DNA from: Mariniphaga sp.
Lineage (GTDB): Bacteria; Bacteroidota; Bacteroidia; Bacteroidales; Prolixibacteraceae
Direction of reading: 5' to 3'
NCBI GenBank assembly: GCA_013203525.1
Contig: JABMQB010000659.1
Location: 1-8,098, forward strand
Length of the DNA stretch: 8,098 bases
Part shown: in pieces, positions 5,117 to 8,098 of the stretch
Numbering within the stretch: the stretch's first letter is position 1
Layout: each line of letters starts with the position of its first letter
Program-made: the position numbers and the translations under genes
Notes under the pieces: generated by a model
Database searches by the model: none
The model's input: the letters and a program-made list of their open reading frames with translations, nothing else
Told to the model about the DNA's origin: nothing

Positions 5117-6763
5117 ATGAATCGTTTTATTGAATCCCATCAAGGTGAGGAATTTGACATATTAATTGTTGGAGGTGGAATTACCGGGGCAGCAGTTGCT
5201 TATGAAGCTGCTTCAAGAGGATTAGAAGTTGCATTGGTTGAAAAATCTGATTTTGGTGGAGCCACCTCGGCTGCAACTTCAAAAATGATTCATGGTGGTT
5301 TTCGATACCTGACAAAATTTGAAATTGGGCTTGTAAGGGAATCGTTGCGTGAACGACGGACTCTAATGAATATCGCATCAAATTTTGTTCATCCTTTACC
5401 TTTTGTTTTTACTCATTACAAGGGCGACAAATATCATCCTTTAATGGTTAAAGCCGGAATGATTTTTTACGATTTACTTTCTTTCGATAAAAACCACCTT
5501 TGGGATAAGAGTATAAAAATGCCCTGGCATAAAAGCCTAAGCAGTGAAGAACTGATTGAATATGAACCGGAAGTGTTACCTGAAGGATTAAAGGGAGGAA
5601 ACCTTTATTATGATGGCATGAACTTTTACCCCGAACGATTAACCCTGGCTTTTATAAAATCGGCTGTAAATTATGGGGCGAAAGTTTCAAATTATACCGA
5701 GGTTATTGATTTCTTGAAGACAGAAAAAGAAGGGGGAAAAATTATTACTGGAGTTAAAGTAATCGATAAAACTAACAAAAATAAAATTGATATAAGAAGT
5801 AAACTTGTTATTAATTGCGCTGGGCCATGGGCTGATATTGTTCTGAATAAATTAACCAAACAAAATAAAAACAAGCAACTTAGACGATCTGAAGGAATTC
5901 ATATAATTACTAAAAAGAAAGTGAACAACCATGTAATTACAGCAACAACTAAAAGTGGCAGGCACTGTTTTTTTGTCCCATGGCGGGGACATACATTAAT
6001 TGGAACAACCGATAAAGAATATATAGGTAATCCCGATGAATACAAAGTAACTAAATCGGCAATTAAAGAAATGTTAGACGAAGTGAATCCGGTTTTCGGA
6101 AATTCTGAAAAAATTACATTTGAAGATGTTCAATTTGCCTATGGTGGTTTGCGCCCTTTGGTTGAAGACGATACAAAAGAGAGTTACGAATCATCAAGAA
6201 AGTATGAAATTTCTACCCATGATAAACAGGGAATTTCAGGGCTTTTAACCATTGAAGGAGGAAAATATACCACCAGCCGGAACCTGGCTCAGAAAGTTGT
6301 GGATAAAACATGCAAAGAACTGAAAAAACCAAAGAAACATTCAGTTTCGAATAGCACGTATTTAGTTGGTTCTGATATTAAAAACATTCAATCATTTATA
6401 ACAGAGAAACAAAAGCAATATTCAGCATTCGATAAAAAACAAATTGAATTCCTCGTAAAAATGTATGGGACAGAAATTGATACACTTCTTAAAATTGCAG
6501 AGGAAGATAAAATTTTGAAAAAACCACTTAACGGAGATGGAGAAATTGCAGCACAGGTTGTATTTGGTATACGAAATGAAATGGCAAAATCGCTACCCGA
6601 TATATTATTTAGGCGAACCGGATTGGGTACTTTGGGGCATCCGGGAAATGAAGTCCTTGAGTTTATAGCTGATATTGCAGCAAAGGAATCGGGTTGGAAT
6701 ATAAGTTGGAAAAAAGAGGAAATTGAAAAAGTAGAAATGCTGTTTGTAATTAATGATAATTGA
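5117..6763 (+). CDS. glpD: FAD-dependent glycerol-3-phosphate dehydrogenase (GlpD type)
   Basis: Oxidises sn-glycerol 3-phosphate to dihydroxyacetone phosphate and passes electrons, in known GlpD enzymes, to membrane quinones; the enzyme is a peripheral inner-membrane protein. The product is 548 residues, slightly longer than E. coli GlpD. The N-terminal FAD-binding motif is DILIVGGGITGAAVAYE (14-30), with Glu42 in ALVEK positioned to bind the FAD ribose, then GATSAATSKMIHGGFRYL (48-65), the GlpD signature. Further marks are NCAGPWAD (233-240), SEGIH (258-262), FVPWRGHTLIGTTD (286-299), YGGLRPL (342-348) and GGKYTTSR (381-388). The C-terminal helical domain, about 400-530, contains RNEMAKSLPDILFRRTGLG (486-504). 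The start ATG is preceded by CAGGTTA, a short SD-like AGG. It is followed after 8 bp by an AGPS-like gene, so its DHAP may feed lipid synthesis rather than only glycerol catabolism. No glycerol kinase or facilitator is visible here. Confidence 0.93.
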   Translation: MNRFIESHQGEEFDILIVGGGITGAAVAYEAASRGLEVALVEKSDFGGATSAATSKMIHGGFRYLTKFEIGLVRESLRERRTLMNIASNFVHPLPFVFTHYKGDKYHPLMVKAGMIFYDLLSFDKNHLWDKSIKMPWHKSLSSEELIEYEPEVLPEGLKGGNLYYDGMNFYPERLTLAFIKSAVNYGAKVSNYTEVIDFLKTEKEGGKIITGVKVIDKTNKNKIDIRSKLVINCAGPWADIVLNKLTKQNKNKQLRRSEGIHIITKKKVNNHVITATTKSGRHCFFVPWRGHTLIGTTDKEYIGNPDEYKVTKSAIKEMLDEVNPVFGNSEKITFEDVQFAYGGLRPLVEDDTKESYESSRKYEISTHDKQGISGLLTIEGGKYTTSRNLAQKVVDKTCKELKKPKKHSVSNSTYLVGSDIKNIQSFITEKQKQYSAFDKKQIEFLVKMYGTEIDTLLKIAEEDKILKKPLNGDGEIAAQVVFGIRNEMAKSLPDILFRRTGLGTLGHPGNEVLEFIADIAAKESGWNISWKKEEIEKVEMLFVINDN

Positions 6764-6771
6764 TAAGAATA

Positions 6772-8098
6772 ATGCCAAAACAAAAAACATTTATACCTGA
6801 TTGGACAGAAAAAGCACCCCTTGATGGTTCCTACCGTTCGATCTTTAAGTATGGCGATCCATTGGGATTTAAACATCCTAATTCCCGTTTGTTTGAAGAG
6901 TTGAAAAAAACATTTAACCTGACTGATGAAAATTTCAGGAAAAAGGAAACTACAGGCGATGAAACTGTAAACATATCCGAGTCAACTGATTTGGATAAAA
7001 AGATCATCAACGAAATAGAAGAAATTGTAGGAGAAGAGAATATTTCAACAACAATATTTGATCGGCTGAAATACTCAACCGGGCAAACAGTTGAAGAGCA
7101 CATGAAACTTCGCCAGGGAATTAATGGAAAAATTTCTGATCTGGCTGTCCACCCAAGGAACAAAAATGAAGTTCAGCAAATTGTTCAGCTTTGTAATACC
7201 AACAAAATCCCTGTTTATGTTTATGGTGGAGGATCATCAGTCAATTTTGGTCTATATCCTGAAAAGGGTGGAATTACATTGGTTCTTTCTACCCACATGA
7301 ATAAGGTTATTGAGCTTAATGAAATTAACCAAACTGTTACAGTCGAGGCTGGGATATTAGGTCCGGCATTTGAAGAGGCACTAAATAAAGCCCCGGAGAA
7401 ATACGAATGTCAACGAGCTTTTACATGTGGCCATTTCCCTCAATCTTTTGAATATTCTTCCGTGGGTGGCTGGATTGTAACTTTAGGTTCGGGGCAACAA
7501 TCATCGTATTATGGCGATGCAGCCGACCTGGTTTTAAGCCTGGAAATAGTTACGCCAACGGGTACAATAAAAACACTCGACTTTCCGGCAACAGCAACCG
7601 GACCCAAAATTACAGATATTATAAAAGGTAGTGAAGGTTCATTTGGTGTTGTAGTTGAAGTTACCTGGAAAATATTCCGATATATGCCGGAAAACCGGAA
7701 ATATTTCGGATTCATTTTCCGTGATTGGAATTCGGCAGTGGAAGCCTCTCGGGAAATCAGCCAGGGAGAATTTGGAATGCCGGCTGTTTTCCGAATTTCT
7801 GATCCGGAAGAAACACACCATGGACTTAAATTGTATGGTATAGAAGGAACTGTATTTGATAAATTAATGACTCTTCGTGGTTATAAACCTTTGGAACGCT
7901 GCCTTTTTATTGGCACTGCCAATGGCGCAAAAAGTTTCACAAAAAACATAAAAAAACAAGTTAAAAAAATCTGTAAGAGGTATGATGCCATGTACCTCAG
8001 CTCCTACCCCGCTAAAAAGTGGGAACCAGGGCGTTACCGCGATCCTTATTTAAAAGAGGATTTAATGGATTATGGAATTTTGATAGACACATTAGAAA
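6772..8098 (+). CDS. Alkylglycerone-phosphate synthase-like FAD-binding protein (partial, open at right edge)
   Basis: Member of the VAO/PCMH flavoprotein family closest to alkyldihydroxyacetone-phosphate synthase, which replaces the acyl chain of acyl-DHAP with a fatty alcohol to make the ether bond. 442 codons are in the window with no stop or frameshift. The FAD-binding domain includes RNKNEVQQIVQLC (129-141), the pyrophosphate loop YGGGSSVNFG (151-160), TCGHFPQSFEYSSVGGW (218-234) and IIKGSEGSFGVV (283-294). His221 and Arg341 (in PAVFRISD) align by eye with conserved residues of animal AGPS (TGHEPDS and SIRLMD regions). GRYRDPYLKEDLMDYG (420-435) fits bacterial members. The C-terminal His cluster that would test catalysis lies beyond the edge. 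The start ATG is 8 bp after the glpD stop, so one operon is likely. Glycolate oxidase or D-lactate dehydrogenase-like enzymes are the alternative, less likely given the SSVGGW and SGQQSS motifs. Activity is inferred. Confidence 0.85.
   Translation, partial: MPKQKTFIPDWTEKAPLDGSYRSIFKYGDPLGFKHPNSRLFEELKKTFNLTDENFRKKETTGDETVNISESTDLDKKIINEIEEIVGEENISTTIFDRLKYSTGQTVEEHMKLRQGINGKISDLAVHPRNKNEVQQIVQLCNTNKIPVYVYGGGSSVNFGLYPEKGGITLVLSTHMNKVIELNEINQTVTVEAGILGPAFEEALNKAPEKYECQRAFTCGHFPQSFEYSSVGGWIVTLGSGQQSSYYGDAADLVLSLEIVTPTGTIKTLDFPATATGPKITDIIKGSEGSFGVVVEVTWKIFRYMPENRKYFGFIFRDWNSAVEASREISQGEFGMPAVFRISDPEETHHGLKLYGIEGTVFDKLMTLRGYKPLERCLFIGTANGAKSFTKNIKKQVKKICKRYDAMYLSSYPAKKWEPGRYRDPYLKEDLMDYGILIDTLE

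Noticed and set aside
6388..6876. Minus-strand open frame of 162 codons across the glpD/AGPS-like junction
   Set aside because: It spans two conserved plus-strand genes in antisense and its product resembles no known family.
7509..7843. Short open frames on both strands within the AGPS-like gene
   Set aside because: The AGPS-like frame is continuous from 6772 to the window end with conserved motifs throughout; these are overlapping shadows.

Overview
The window looks like chromosomal DNA from a Bacteroidota (Bacteroidetes) bacterium. The grounds are AT-rich DNA, almost no Shine-Dalgarno sequences before the starts, promoter elements that fit the Bacteroidota -33 TTTG / -7 TAnnTTTG pattern, a four-helix-bundle (23S rRNA intervening-sequence type) gene beside AT-rich short tandem repeats, and protein sequences typical of that phylum. 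No rRNA, tRNA, CRISPR array or insertion sequence was seen.

Left part (1-3709, all minus strand): a leucine biosynthesis operon read right to left. It starts with a promoter near 3679-3709, then a 23-residue leader peptide very rich in Leu and Ile (3584-3655). A transcription attenuator follows, with mutually exclusive antiterminator and terminator hairpins (3513-3586). Then come leuA (2-isopropylmalate synthase) and leuC (isopropylmalate isomerase large subunit). The expected next gene, leuD, is not directly downstream. In its place is a small four-helix-bundle gene (111-464), enclosed between a 21-bp tandem array built of 7-bp units (1-119) and a degenerate inverted copy of the same repeat (487-515). 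The array runs off the left edge.

Middle (3710-5116): a monocistronic minus-strand gene for a membrane-anchored, secreted C45-type Ntn hydrolase/acyltransferase, with a good Bacteroidota promoter. It is divergent from the right-hand genes across a 145-bp spacer. An AT-rich nested palindrome lies between its 3' end and the leu promoter.

Right part (5117-8098, plus strand): a two-gene (or longer) operon of a GlpD-type FAD glycerol-3-phosphate dehydrogenase and, 8 bp later, an alkylglycerone-phosphate-synthase-like FAD protein that is open at the right edge. One makes dihydroxyacetone phosphate; the other belongs to the family that converts acyl-DHAP to alkyl-DHAP. The pair therefore suggests glycerophosphate metabolism linked to ether lipids, although this activity is inferred.

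The most notable points are the complete ribosome-mediated leucine attenuator, the repeat-bounded four-helix-bundle unit sitting in the leu operon, and the glpD/AGPS-like pair.
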